A DNA stretch of 64,000 nucleotides from UBA6120 sp964639215 (GCA_964639215.1 CAZXCV010000003.1:1-64000); one strand, 5' to 3'. Numbered from the stretch's first letter, positions 26,965 to 35,985 are shown. Numbers and translations: made by a program. The notes: generated from the letters alone by a model not told the origin.

Positions 26965-28075
26965 GTACTGGCGTGACTAATTGAACTTGGGAATCATCTT
27001 TGGCGTTTTTGACCACAAACGGCTTCATTTCTCCTAAAAACGCAATCGTGATGTCGTCGCATTGCGCAGCTCTGATTGCTGCCATGACATACTCAGAATT
27101 AAACGACACTTCAAACGGATCGCCTGTGTAGGAAAAGGTGTTGATCCGCTCGCTGGCCGAACCGACTTGGGCTGACTTGCTCGAGACTTCAATCGCTTCT
27201 TCGCTCATCGTTAATTTAACAACGTTTTCTCGTTCAATTGAAAGCAGTGAGACACGTTCCATCGCGGCGATAATTTCTTTTGAATTGACTTCAAGGAAAT
27301 AGTTGAATGTTTTTGGGATGATGTTGTGAGTGTTGGGATATTCACCGCCTATTAGTCGGGATGTGATAATTGTGTTTTCAAATGAGATGAGTGCTTTTTT
27401 GTCGCTGATCGATATTAATAAATCGGTTTCTTTTTCAATTAAGTGGGCGACATCAATCACCACGCGAGCAGGGATGTTGGCGTTAATCTTTACAATTTTA
27501 TCGATTGGTATTTCTTTTCTAGCCAACCTTGCGCTATCGGTAGCTGTAGCAATAATTGTTGATTCCAGTGCTTCAAGATTTAACGCTGTTAAAATTGGTC
27601 TTTGTTCTTTGGTAGAAGCGGCAAAGGCGGTTTGTTCAACCATTTTCACAAATGTTTTACTTGGAAGGTGAATGACAACACCGTCAGCATCCATATCTAA
27701 TTCAGGATATTCTTCAACGCGCATGGCGTTTAGTTTGAAACTTGATTTCCCATCTCCAATTTCAACAATTGTGTCATCAACGACTTCAAGCATTATCTCG
27801 CTGCCTTCCATGCGTCGCACAATTTCAGTGACAATTTTGGAGTTTAATAAAGCGCCACCAAATTCGTAATCGGTGATTATTTCTTTTCCCTCAATCATAA
27901 ATGGGATTGTGGTTTTTATTGCAATCTCATTATTGCTTCCTAATAAATCTAGTCCTTTTTCGTCAAGCGAAAGTTTTAGTTGTGACATCACTGGTAACGG
28001 TGATTTGCTTCCGATTGCCTTACTGGCGACGTTGAGTCCTTTTAGAAATGTCTCGCGCTCTATTTTCAGTCTCAT
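26954..28075 (-). CDS. dnaN: DNA polymerase III beta sliding clamp (3' end in gap)
   Basis: Ring-shaped processivity clamp. Seen: three repeated clamp domains over about 370 residues and the end VQLVTPV, which in this family is normally followed by R-x-Y and stop. The base after VTPV is C, as expected for Arg, so the stop is probably hidden at about 26954-26956 in the N run. The frame that continues beyond the gap runs into a terminator and is not DnaN. AAGGAG ribosome site. Its promoter overlaps a DnaA box. Confidence 0.93.
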
Positions 28076-28094
28076 TTATTTAACTCCTTTAATA

Positions 28095-28126
28095 ATTATA
28101 ATAAGGGCTGTGGGTGATGTGGATAA
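28095..28126 (-). promoter_or_regulatory. dnaN promoter with overlapping DnaA box
   Basis: Minus-strand TATAAT (28095-28100) lies 17 bp from a weak -35 (TCCACA) that is part of a perfect DnaA box TTATCCACA (28118-28126). A second, poorer box TCACCCACA abuts it (28109-28117). DnaA binding here could control dnaN. Confidence 0.6.
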
Positions 28127-28202
28127 CTGGTGAAATATGGTTATTGTCACTCGATTATTTTATCATATTTACCAATCCATTTAAGTCTTTTATTATATAA
28201 AA

Positions 28203-29564
28203 CTATGGTTTTAACCGCTTTTGTATTTGATCGATGGCGGTGATTAATGCTTGGTCATTTTTCAACGATTTTTCCACTTTTGAAACAGCGTTCATCACAG
28301 TGGAGTGGTCTTTCCCACCGAACAGCGAACCGATCTTTAAAAATGGGATGTCCAACATCGTCCGAATGAGATACATTGCGATGTGTCGCGCCATGGCAAT
28401 TTGGCTGGTTCGAATTTTCCCCGTGAGCTGTGATGGGGTCAAATTATAATAATCAGCAACTGTATTAATGATTTTCGTTTCACTCAAACCAGTTTTTGGA
28501 CCATTGGGTCCAATTAATGGTTGCACCGATTCAATGGCGAGCTCCATATCGATGTGTTTTGCTTGTTTGATGTTGATGACATAAAACAGGAGACGATTCA
28601 AAGCGCCTTCAAGTTCTCGCACATTGTTTGAAAAGCGATCCGCAAAAAAATCGAGCACATCATTATCAAACGCTTTAACATCCAGCCCGTTTGCATCAAT
28701 TTTACGTTTTAAAATTTCAACGCATGTTGCTTGGTCTGGTTTGGTGATATTCATTGTTAAACCAGAATTAAAGCGTGACACAAGGCGAGCCTCTAATCCT
28801 TTTAATTCACTAGGATGACGGTCGCTCGTTAAAATAATTTGTTTCCCAGAGTTTACAAGTGCGTTAAAAATATGGAAAAACATCTCTTCGGTCTTCGTTT
28901 TATCGGCGAGAAATTGAATGTCATCAACCATCAAGACATCAACGGCTTTAAAAAAGTCCTTTAGGTTTTCGCTTTCGCGATCACCGTGGACATATTTAAT
29001 GAATTCATCAACAAAATCATCTGTCGAGATGTATAAGACACGAAGCGTTGGCGCGTTATCTTTAATATAATTGCCAATCGCGTGTAATAAGTGGGTTTTT
29101 CCTAACCCAGAGTTCGAATATATAAATAATGGATTGTAATTGAATAACTTTCCTGGATTGCTTGCAATCATTAAAGCGGCTTGTGACGCCTCGCGATTAC
29201 TTGTACCGACAACAAAATTGTCGAACGTAAATTTACGGTTGATGAAAGATGAAGCGAAAAAAGAGGGTTTCTTCTCTAATTGTTTAGAAAAAGAAGGTAA
29301 TTCTGATGCTTGGACAAATTTTAACGTAAATTCAGATTCAGTCGTATCACGAACGACAGAGGCGATTAAATCTAAATATTTTGTTGCCAATAACGTTGCT
29401 GCGAGACCAGAATTAACGACAATAATCATAGTATTAACGTCGATACCATGGAGATATGAACCAGCGAAGAAAGAATCAAAAATATGACGATCGTTAATTT
29501 TGGCTTTTAACCGCTCTAAAATACGATCCCACAATTGGGTAATTTCGCTGATTGATGGTTTCAT
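28203..29564 (-). CDS. dnaA: chromosomal replication initiator DnaA
   Basis: AAA+ initiator that binds DnaA boxes and opens the origin, 453 aa. Seen: N-terminal domain I (1-90), Walker A SNSGLGKTH near 150, Walker B VLMVDDIQFL, sensor motifs, and the C-terminal DNA-binding domain with the DHSTVMNA signature that reads the DnaA box. CAAGGAG ribosome site. It faces away from the origin region at 29565-30010, with dnaN next. Confidence 0.98.
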   Translation of the reverse strand: MKPSISEITQLWDRILERLKAKINDRHIFDSFFAGSYLHGIDVNTMIIVVNSGLAATLLATKYLDLIASVVRDTTESEFTLKFVQASELPSFSKQLEKKPSFFASSFINRKFTFDNFVVGTSNREASQAALMIASNPGKLFNYNPLFIYSNSGLGKTHLLHAIGNYIKDNAPTLRVLYISTDDFVDEFIKYVHGDRESENLKDFFKAVDVLMVDDIQFLADKTKTEEMFFHIFNALVNSGKQIILTSDRHPSELKGLEARLVSRFNSGLTMNITKPDQATCVEILKRKIDANGLDVKAFDNDVLDFFADRFSNNVRELEGALNRLLFYVINIKQAKHIDMELAIESVQPLIGPNGPKTGLSETKIINTVADYYNLTPSQLTGKIRTSQIAMARHIAMYLIRTMLDIPFLKIGSLFGGKDHSTVMNAVSKVEKSLKNDQALITAIDQIQKRLKP

Positions 29565-30010
29565 AGGCGTCTCCTTGGAATTGTCAAAATTTTACCATAT
29601 GCACAATAAAATAATAGGGTTCGAGGGTGAAAAATTTATTTTTCCACAATAGCACGCCGTCAAAAGCGCGATTTTATACACAAATCCACCAAATTCACAT
29701 CTTTTACTTGTGGAAAACAGTGTGGACAAAACAAATCACAACACACAATGTGGACAAATAAGACCTTAATCTAGTTCGTTGGACACTAAAAATAATAAAA
29801 TATTAGGCAAAAACAACGATTTTCCACATAAAAACCTCGGTTTTCATTAATTTGGTTGTTGGTCTTTGCGAATATTTCTTTCCACAAAGACAAAAGGGGT
29901 AGAAATTGCTTGGTTTATGATTGGTCTAAATATTAGGGTTTTAATTGACTTTATATTCATATATAAAATATAATTTTCTACGCGTGTATTAAGTACACTG
30001 GAGGCTAATT
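29565..30010. other. chromosomal replication origin (oriC)
   Basis: A 445-bp AT-rich region between dnaA and rpmH with clustered DnaA boxes: TTTTCCACA at 29640-29648 (+), TTTTCCACA at 29709-29717 (-), TTGTCCACA at 29721-29729 (-), TTGTCCACA at 29749-29757 (-), TTTTCCACA at 29820-29828 (+), and a weaker CTTTCCACA at 29878-29886 (+). Each differs from TTATCCACA by one base, except the last. The candidate unwinding tract is the A/T stretch near 29785-29820. The rpmH promoter lies at the right edge. No protein gene is seen. Confidence 0.88.
29945..29974 (+). promoter_or_regulatory. rpmH promoter
   Basis: TTGACT, 18-bp spacer, TATAAT; the start site would be near 29981, 30 nt before the rpmH ATG, with GGAGG at 30000-30004. 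Confidence 0.85.
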
Positions 30011-30145
30011 ATGAAACGTACATATCAACCAAGCAAACGCAAACACAAGACAATTCACGGTTTTCGCGCGCGGATGGCCACACCCAACGGCCGTAAAGTT
30101 TTGGCGCGTCGTCGTGCCAAGGGCAGAGTCGTTCTTTCAGCTTAG
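30011..30145 (+). CDS. rpmH: 50S ribosomal protein bL34
   Basis: 44-aa ribosomal protein of the large subunit, highly basic. Seen: start MKRTYQPSKRKHKTIHGFR and end GRVVLSA, matching bL34 throughout. It is preceded by a good promoter and GGAGG, and followed by an attenuator-like terminator before rnpA. The rpmH-rnpA-yidC order beside the origin is the universal bacterial arrangement. Confidence 0.97.
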   Translation: MKRTYQPSKRKHKTIHGFRARMATPNGRKVLARRRAKGRVVLSA

Positions 30146-30156
30146 TTTGTGATTTT

Positions 30157-30189
30157 AAAACCACAACTACTTTAAGGATGTGGTTTTTT
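30157..30189 (+). terminator. terminator after rpmH
   Basis: AAAACCACA/TGTGGTTTT, a 9-bp stem with a 13-nt loop and a T run, probably reduces read-through so that rpmH is expressed above rnpA. The same stem sequence recurs after glmU. Confidence 0.8.
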
Positions 30190-30204
30190 CATTCATAATA
30201 TTGA

Positions 30205-30549
30205 ATGATCGTGAAAAAATTATACCGTCTCACCAAAGACCAAGACTTTAAGCGAGTTATCGCTAGTAACCAAATAAGTAAAAATCGCTTTTTCGTCATT
30301 TATCACGCCACTAACGATCTGGGATATCCTCGTGTCGGGGTCTCGGTATCTAAAAAACACGGTAACGCCGTCAAACGTAATCACATTCGCCGTCAAGTTC
30401 GGGCAATGCTACAGACAATCCTCACTTTAAAAGAAAGTTATGACATCCTAATCATCGTAAGACTAGACTTCCCAATTGATAACTATGTGATGGCTAACCT
30501 CAAATTAGAACAAATAATTAACACCTTTAGGAGCAATGCGCATGAATAA
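30205..30549 (+). CDS. rnpA: ribonuclease P protein component
   Basis: Protein subunit of RNase P, which trims tRNA 5' leaders, 114 aa. Seen: LTKDQDFKRV, FFVIYH, and the RNA-binding RNR-type motif RNHIRRQVR. The start is uncertain: ATG at 30205 or GTG at 30211 (MKKLYRL, closer to other RnpA N termini). Neither has a ribosome site. CATAAT ends 5 nt before the ATG, suggesting a very short leader from a promoter after the rpmH terminator. The end overlaps yidC by 8 bp. Confidence 0.93.
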   Translation: MIVKKLYRLTKDQDFKRVIASNQISKNRFFVIYHATNDLGYPRVGVSVSKKHGNAVKRNHIRRQVRAMLQTILTLKESYDILIIVRLDFPIDNYVMANLKLEQIINTFRSNAHE

Positions 30550-31870
30550 AAAAACCAAACGATGGATGAGTGTTATTGGACTCACGGCTTTCGTATTTAT
30601 CTTGTCGGGATGTACCGCTAACTTCTGCTCACCAGAAGACCAAGCAAGAATTATGTATGTTCATGATGGTGGTGATGCCGATCGGGCAACGGGCGCTTAT
30701 GATTATAGCGACACCCTCCAATCAATTATCGATACCGCAGATAAAAATGGCGTTGCGACTCCGTCAGACGATTATTGGAAAGCGCTAGATGCCAAGGTTT
30801 TAGTGGCCGCAACGCAACGAGCCGGTGCACAAGCCTCTGAATTAAATGTAACGGAAATACTTGAAAAGTATGGTTATGTCAAATTCCTTGGCGGTTCCAA
30901 TAAACTTTGGAGTAATTGGGATAATTGGACCAATGAATTAAAAATTGAGTTAGGGGTTGAACACACCCCGGATTCGGATTTTGTATCACTTTATAAAACA
31001 GAAATTGACCGAGTTCAAAATGCCTATCGCGCTTGTATTGCGATTGAAGAAGGAAATTATGGACCAACCGAACAATATTTCTTTGGATCGAAAACGTGGG
31101 CGTATGCATTCCAACGTGGATTAATTGAAGGTTTATTTGTTTATCCAGTCGCCTGGATGATTGAAACGTTTGCTGTTGGTTTTGGAGCATCTGGTTGGGG
31201 ACAAGTTCTCGCAATTTTGTTTACGACTCTTATCGTGCGAGGCGTTTTAATGGCTGCCACTTTCAAGTCAACGATGGGCACGCAAAAGATGTCGTTATTA
31301 CAACCGGAATTAGCAAAGATTCAAGCTAAATATCCAAACGCCAAAACAAATCAATACGAAAAACAACGACTCGCGCAAGAGCAGATGGAACTTTATAAAC
31401 GCAATGGTGTCAATCCATTCTCCCAAATAGTTGTCGTCTTCCTCCAATTTCCAATCTTTATTGCGGTTTGGGGTGCAATGACTGGTTCCGCCATCTTAGC
31501 GACCGGAAGGTTCCTTGGACTTAATTTAAACCAATCAGTTGGCAATGCGATGATGGCTAATTTCTTCAGTGCTGGTTGGTGGACGGCCGTCGTCTTGTTT
31601 ATTCTCATGGGCGCCAGCCAATTCGTCGCAATGAAACTACCAACATGGTTACAAAAACGCGATGTAAAAAATGTCGGTCGTACCATGAAGAATCCAGCTG
31701 CTGATAGCCAACAAAAACAAATGCAACTCGTGAGTAATGTCATGTTGGTAATGATTATTGTCATGGGCTTCTCCTTACCTAGCGCGATGGGAGTCTATTG
31801 GTTTATTGGGGCACTCATTTCCGTGGCACAAACATTAATTACTCGGAAAGTGATGGCACATAAAAAATGA
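30542..31870 (+). CDS. yidC: membrane protein insertase YidC, lipoprotein form
   Basis: Inserts and folds membrane proteins with or without Sec, 442 aa. Seen: lipoprotein signal with LSGC (Cys24), then an unusually long external domain of about 165 residues, then the YidC core from about 190 with the conserved hydrophilic-groove Arg in TTLIVRG, the cytoplasmic helical hairpin, and five membrane segments. Monoderm YidC proteins are usually 260-290 aa and lack the long external part. I chose the ATG at 30542, 8 nt after AGGAG; the ATG at 30536 is too close. jag follows with a 4-bp overlap. Confidence 0.95.
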   Translation: MNKKTKRWMSVIGLTAFVFILSGCTANFCSPEDQARIMYVHDGGDADRATGAYDYSDTLQSIIDTADKNGVATPSDDYWKALDAKVLVAATQRAGAQASELNVTEILEKYGYVKFLGGSNKLWSNWDNWTNELKIELGVEHTPDSDFVSLYKTEIDRVQNAYRACIAIEEGNYGPTEQYFFGSKTWAYAFQRGLIEGLFVYPVAWMIETFAVGFGASGWGQVLAILFTTLIVRGVLMAATFKSTMGTQKMSLLQPELAKIQAKYPNAKTNQYEKQRLAQEQMELYKRNGVNPFSQIVVVFLQFPIFIAVWGAMTGSAILATGRFLGLNLNQSVGNAMMANFFSAGWWTAVVLFILMGASQFVAMKLPTWLQKRDVKNVGRTMKNPAADSQQKQMQLVSNVMLVMIIVMGFSLPSAMGVYWFIGALISVAQTLITRKVMAHKK

Positions 31871-32466
31871 AAATATTTTCTGCAAAGACACTTGAAGAAG
31901 CATTAGAGCTCGCCGCAACCGACTTAAATATTTTGGTCAGCGATCTAACATATGAAGTTACTGAAGATAAAAAAGGATTATTTGTTAAGAAAGTCACGAT
32001 TAGTGTCTACGAATTAGCTGATGTCGTCACGTTCGCCGAACAATATATCATAAATGGGATTGCCACATTCGGAATCACCGCGACGACCAAGACAACGTTA
32101 AAAGAAGATATTATCAACATAAGCATCGATACGGATCATAACTCGATATTAATCGGCAAAAATGGTCAAACACTTCAAGCCCTTAATGAATTAACGCGCC
32201 TAGCAACCTCGAGTCGTTTTAAGAAAAGATATCGGATCTTGCTTGATATTAACAATTATAAAGACGGTAAATACGATAAAATCGTTTCAATCGCTAAACG
32301 GACCGCGAAAGAAGTCCAGCGCACCCAAGTCGATGCGACGCTCGATCCGATGCCGGCTGATGAACGACGCGTGGTTCATAACGCCTTATCCACCTTCCGA
32401 AACATCAAAACCGAAAGTGCTGGTGAAGGAAGACGACGCGCAATCGTCATCCATTACGTCGAATAA
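31867..32466 (+). CDS. jag: RNA-binding protein Jag (KhpB/EloR)
   Basis: 199 aa. Seen: an N-terminal Jag_N domain (1-50), a KH domain with LIGKNGQTLQALNEL near 95-115, and a C-terminal R3H domain with PADERRVVHNALS. In Bacillota this protein pairs with KhpA, binds RNA, and affects cell elongation and envelope genes. ATGA overlap with yidC means translational coupling. A terminator follows at once. Confidence 0.93.
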   Translation: MKIFSAKTLEEALELAATDLNILVSDLTYEVTEDKKGLFVKKVTISVYELADVVTFAEQYIINGIATFGITATTKTTLKEDIINISIDTDHNSILIGKNGQTLQALNELTRLATSSRFKKRYRILLDINNYKDGKYDKIVSIAKRTAKEVQRTQVDATLDPMPADERRVVHNALSTFRNIKTESAGEGRRRAIVIHYVE

Positions 32467-32486
32467 AGGACCCTCACGGTCCTTTT
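32465..32486 (+). terminator. terminator after jag
   Basis: AAAGGACC/GGTCCTTTT with a CTCAC loop; its left arm begins within the jag stop codon. It ends the rpmH-jag transcription unit. Confidence 0.88.
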
Positions 32487-32495
32487 CTCTTAATG

Positions 32496-32504
32496 TGATA
32501 CAAT
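32496..32504 (+). promoter_or_regulatory. extended -10 promoter of mnmE (near-leaderless)
   Basis: TGA-TACAAT with a predicted start site at about 32511, 4 nt before the mnmE ATG. Only 26 bp separate the jag terminator stem and the ATG, and no ribosome site is present. Confidence 0.5.
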
Positions 32505-32514
32505 TATACTCAAG

Positions 32515-33846
32515 ATGATTTTCGATACAATTGTCGCTTTAGCGACACCCCCGACAAAAAGTGCTTTAGCGATTATTCGCCTCTCAGGCGAAGATAGTTT
32601 ACAAGTTGCGAGCGCGATATTTTCTCGTGATCTCGTCACAATTAATCAACCAGGGCAATATTTCGGTACCATTTCGTTTCAAAACCAATTAATCGACCAA
32701 GCCGTCGCCATCGTATTTACGAAACCACATAGTTTTACTGGTGAGAACAGCGTCGAGTTTATATGTCATGGTTCACCATTAGTAGCCCAACAAGTAATTG
32801 AGGCGTGCCTCGCGGAAGGAGCGCGTCTAGCAACAAGGGGAGAATTCAGTAGCCGCGCGTACTTAAACGGTAAAATTGACCTTGTTCAAGCTGAAGCAAT
32901 TAATGATGTCATCAATGCCACAACCAACGAAAGTAAACGACTAGCGCTGTTAGGGCTCAGCGGCGAATCAAGCGCGCTGATTGATCCAATTCGCGTTGGA
33001 ATTGCTGACATTTTAAGTTTAATTGAAGTTAATATTGATTATCCGGAATACGAAGATTTAGAACCAATCGATCGAGATAAGATACGAACAGCAATCAAAT
33101 TTGTTCGCCAGCAAATAACGACGCTTGTCCATGAGGGAAGACAAGGACAAATTATTAAAGAAGGATTAAACTTAGCGATTGTAGGTAAACCCAACGTCGG
33201 AAAGTCCTCGCTCTTAAATGCATTGCTAAAAGAAGACAAAGCAATTGTGACCGATATTGCCGGCACAACGCGAGATGTTGTCGAAGGCGACATTAATCTC
33301 AATGGATTAGTATTACATCTTTCAGATACAGCCGGCATTCGTGAAGGAAACGATACGATTGAAAAGATGGGAATTGCCAAATCCAAAAAAGCGATTGATA
33401 AAGCGGATCTTGTCATCGTTGTGCTCGATGCTTCGACGCCACTTGAATTAGAGGACGAACGCATTCTCGCTTTAACGAGCGCAAGTAAACGTATCATCGT
33501 TTACAACAAATCAGACTTAACGCCGGTTAAAAACGATGGAAAATTATATATTTCAGCATTAACAAAAGATATCAAGGGTCTCGAGCTTACCATCCTCGAT
33601 TTATTTGGAATCGAAGAACAATCATATTTGCGACCAAGTTTAAGTAACGCGAGACAAATCGGACTATTGCTTAATATTGATCGCTCGCTCGAGGCAGCCC
33701 TAAGCGACGTCGAAGCCAATTTAAGCTTTGATCTCATCAGCGCCTCGCTTCAAGAAGCCTACATTGATGTCCTCAAAATACTTGGATTAGAAGCGAACAC
33801 CGATTTATCAAAAGAAATATTTTCCCGCTTCTGTGTTGGTAAATAA
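32515..33846 (+). CDS. mnmE: tRNA modification GTPase MnmE
   Basis: With MnmG, forms the (carboxymethyl)aminomethyl group on wobble U34. 443 aa. Seen: N-terminal tetrahydrofolate-binding domain starting DTIVALATPP, G1 GKPNVGKSS, G2/G3 GTTRD and DTAGIRE, NKSD, and the C-terminal catalytic FCVGK. The start is fixed by family alignment even though no ribosome site exists; a near-leaderless mRNA is likely. tatD overlaps its stop by 1 bp. Confidence 0.97.
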   Translation: MIFDTIVALATPPTKSALAIIRLSGEDSLQVASAIFSRDLVTINQPGQYFGTISFQNQLIDQAVAIVFTKPHSFTGENSVEFICHGSPLVAQQVIEACLAEGARLATRGEFSSRAYLNGKIDLVQAEAINDVINATTNESKRLALLGLSGESSALIDPIRVGIADILSLIEVNIDYPEYEDLEPIDRDKIRTAIKFVRQQITTLVHEGRQGQIIKEGLNLAIVGKPNVGKSSLLNALLKEDKAIVTDIAGTTRDVVEGDINLNGLVLHLSDTAGIREGNDTIEKMGIAKSKKAIDKADLVIVVLDASTPLELEDERILALTSASKRIIVYNKSDLTPVKNDGKLYISALTKDIKGLELTILDLFGIEEQSYLRPSLSNARQIGLLLNIDRSLEAALSDVEANLSFDLISASLQEAYIDVLKILGLEANTDLSKEIFSRFCVGK

Positions 33847-34625
33847 TGAGACTTATAGATACTCACTGTCACTTGAACGATAAACAGTTATTCCCACATG
33901 TTGACGAACTTGTTTTAAAGGCAAACGAGAATGATGTTGTGAGGATGCAAGTGGTCGGATATGATGAGTTGTCATCAAAAATAGCGCTCGAGCTAGCTGA
34001 GCGCTTCTCATCGATTTATGCAATTGTCGGCATTCACCCGACTGAAGTAAATGAAAATCTAGAAGTACGGTTGAAGGAAATTGAAACATTAGCCCTTCAT
34101 AATCGTGTGGTCGCCATTGGTGAAACAGGACTAGATTATTACTGGCATAAACAGATCGAGCAACACAAGCTCCAGCAAGCATATTTTATCCAACAAATTG
34201 AAATAGCTAATCGACTACAATTACCGGTTGTTATTCATAGTCGTGATGCGATGCAAGCCACACTCCAAATTTTAAAAGAAAATCGGCCACAATATGGTGG
34301 AGTGATGCACTGTTATTCAGGTCCGGCAGAACTAGTGTCTGAATTTATTGCGCTCGGCATGTATATTTCTTTAGCGGGTCCAGTAACATTCTTAAACGCC
34401 AAAACACCAAAAGAAGTCGCGCTTATCGTCCCTCTTGAGCGCCTTCTAATTGAGACCGACAGCCCCTATCTTGCACCACATCCAAATCGTGGCAAACGAA
34501 ATGATCCATCGTTACTTCCGTTAATCTTGAACACAATCGCCCAGATAAGAAAAGAAGATCCCGTTCTATTAGCAGAAATCACCAGTACCAACGCCGAACT
34601 GCTGTTCCACGTGAAACACAAATGA
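33846..34625 (+). CDS. tatD: TatD family metal-dependent DNase
   Basis: 259-aa TIM-barrel hydrolase of the TatD family (3'-5' exonuclease or deoxyribonuclease in DNA repair). Seen: metal ligands DTHCHL (5-10), GETGLDYYW (central Glu), VIHSRDA and MHCYSG His residues, and ETDSPYLAP near the C terminus. Tightly packed between mnmE (1-bp overlap) and rnmV (4-bp overlap). Its last codons contain a perfect parS site. Confidence 0.93.
   Translation: MRLIDTHCHLNDKQLFPHVDELVLKANENDVVRMQVVGYDELSSKIALELAERFSSIYAIVGIHPTEVNENLEVRLKEIETLALHNRVVAIGETGLDYYWHKQIEQHKLQQAYFIQQIEIANRLQLPVVIHSRDAMQATLQILKENRPQYGGVMHCYSGPAELVSEFIALGMYISLAGPVTFLNAKTPKEVALIVPLERLLIETDSPYLAPHPNRGKRNDPSLLPLILNTIAQIRKEDPVLLAEITSTNAELLFHVKHK
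34603..34618. other. parS site 1 (ParB/Spo0J binding)
   Basis: TGTTCCACGTGAAACA matches the Bacillus parS consensus TGTTNCACGTGAAACA at every fixed position. It lies in the last codons of tatD, about 4.6 kb from the right edge of the origin region. Confidence 0.85.
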
Positions 34626-35164
34626 AACACACGTGTGCGTCGGCAATTGTCGTTGAAGGACAATCAGATATTCAGTTTTTAACAACTTTTGTCGAAGCGG
34701 AGTTCATTGCAACAAACGGAAGTGATGTTCCACGTGAAACAATAGAATATCTCCAGTCTTTATCAAAGATAAAGCCAATCATTGTTTTAACTGATCCCGA
34801 TGGCCCTGGCACGCGAATTCGCCATCTCCTTGATGGGGAGATTCCAAACTTATATCATGCCTTTATCCCAAAGCAGGGGTCCATCAAAAAAAATAAGGTT
34901 GGTGTCGCTGAAAGCACAAAGACATTAATACTAAAAGCCTTAGAACTACCAATCTTTACCGCCACTATCACGACTGGAAAATTGACGATGAATGATATAC
35001 TGACACTCGGTTTAACAGGCGGAATTAACGCTACAGTTAGGCGACGAATGGTCGAAGCCGCGTTTCGACTTGGTTATAATAATGCTAAACAATTATTGTT
35101 TCGACTGAACAATCTCAATATTAACTACAAGCAAGTATCAGAGGTTTTGAGACAGCATGAATAA
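34622..35164 (+). CDS. rnmV: ribonuclease M5
   Basis: TOPRIM endonuclease that matures 5S rRNA, 180 aa. Seen: TOPRIM Glu in VVEGQSD (about 11-17) and the Asp pair in LTDPDGPG (about 56-63), followed by an RNA-binding C-terminal half. ATGA overlap with tatD and 8-bp overlap with ksgA, the standard tatD-rnmV-ksgA order of Bacillota. A second parS site lies inside it. Confidence 0.93.
   Translation: MKHTCASAIVVEGQSDIQFLTTFVEAEFIATNGSDVPRETIEYLQSLSKIKPIIVLTDPDGPGTRIRHLLDGEIPNLYHAFIPKQGSIKKNKVGVAESTKTLILKALELPIFTATITTGKLTMNDILTLGLTGGINATVRRRMVEAAFRLGYNNAKQLLFRLNNLNINYKQVSEVLRQHE
34726..34741. other. parS site 2 (ParB/Spo0J binding)
   Basis: A second identical TGTTCCACGTGAAACA, 123 bp from the first. 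Within rnmV it encodes part of DVPRET, a different reading frame from site 1, so the DNA sequence rather than the protein appears to be conserved. Confidence 0.85.
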
Positions 35165-35975
35165 AACACCAACCAAAGATCACATAATCAGTTATTTACA
35201 TAGTTATGGGATGTCACCAATTAGGAGCCTCGGCCAAAACTTTTTAATTGATAACGAAATTGCCAATTTGATCGTAACTGAAGCAGCCTTACAACAAGGT
35301 GACGATGTCTTAGAAATTGGTCCCGGCTTTGGTGCTTTGACATCACACATCATCAAGCATGTCCAAAAACTTGATTTGGTTGAATTAGATCAAAAAATGG
35401 TGACGTTTCTGAAGGATCATTATTCCTCGGAAGAAGCGATAAAAATTATTCATAAAGATGCCCTCAAGTTGGATTTTTCCCATTACACGAAAATAATCTC
35501 AAATCTTCCTTATTATGCAACGACAGCGATGATTGAAAAAACATATCGTGAGGCTGGCATGTTAAAAGATGCCGTGTTTATGATTCAAAAGGAAGCATTT
35601 CCTCGCTTATCGGCCAACGTTAACGAAGACGGTTATGGTCCATTAGCAATCGTCCTTTCATATATTATGGATATAACAACACTATTTGTTGTAAAACCAC
35701 ACTCATTTTATCCAGAACCACCCGTTGATTCACTTGTTATTAAACTGACTGTAAAACAAGAAATTAATCGTGAAATGATGGCTAAATTAGACCGAGTTGT
35801 TCGTCGTTTGTTTGAAAATCGTCGCAAAACCATCCTCAATAATCTAGGGGCGTTAATTCATGATAAAAATAGGGCAAAAATGCTACTAATTGAAATTGGA
35901 GTTATGGAGAATACTCGTCCCGAACAAATCCCACTTGAAAAATATTTGAAATTAACAGAGTTAATATACCGCTAG
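35157..35975 (+). CDS. rsmA: 16S rRNA dimethyladenosine transferase
   Basis: Dimethylates two adjacent adenines in helix 45 of 16S rRNA (KsgA), 272 aa. Seen: N-terminal QNFLID, SAM motif LEIGPGFGALT (about 55-65), catalytic NLPYY near 116, and a C-terminal helical domain. GAGG ribosome site inside rnmV. About 67 bp separate it from the ispE promoter and gene. Confidence 0.95.
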   Translation: MNKTPTKDHIISYLHSYGMSPIRSLGQNFLIDNEIANLIVTEAALQQGDDVLEIGPGFGALTSHIIKHVQKLDLVELDQKMVTFLKDHYSSEEAIKIIHKDALKLDFSHYTKIISNLPYYATTAMIEKTYREAGMLKDAVFMIQKEAFPRLSANVNEDGYGPLAIVLSYIMDITTLFVVKPHSFYPEPPVDSLVIKLTVKQEINREMMAKLDRVVRRLFENRRKTILNNLGALIHDKNRAKMLLIEIGVMENTRPEQIPLEKYLKLTELIYR

Positions 35976-35985
35976 TTCATTTTTG

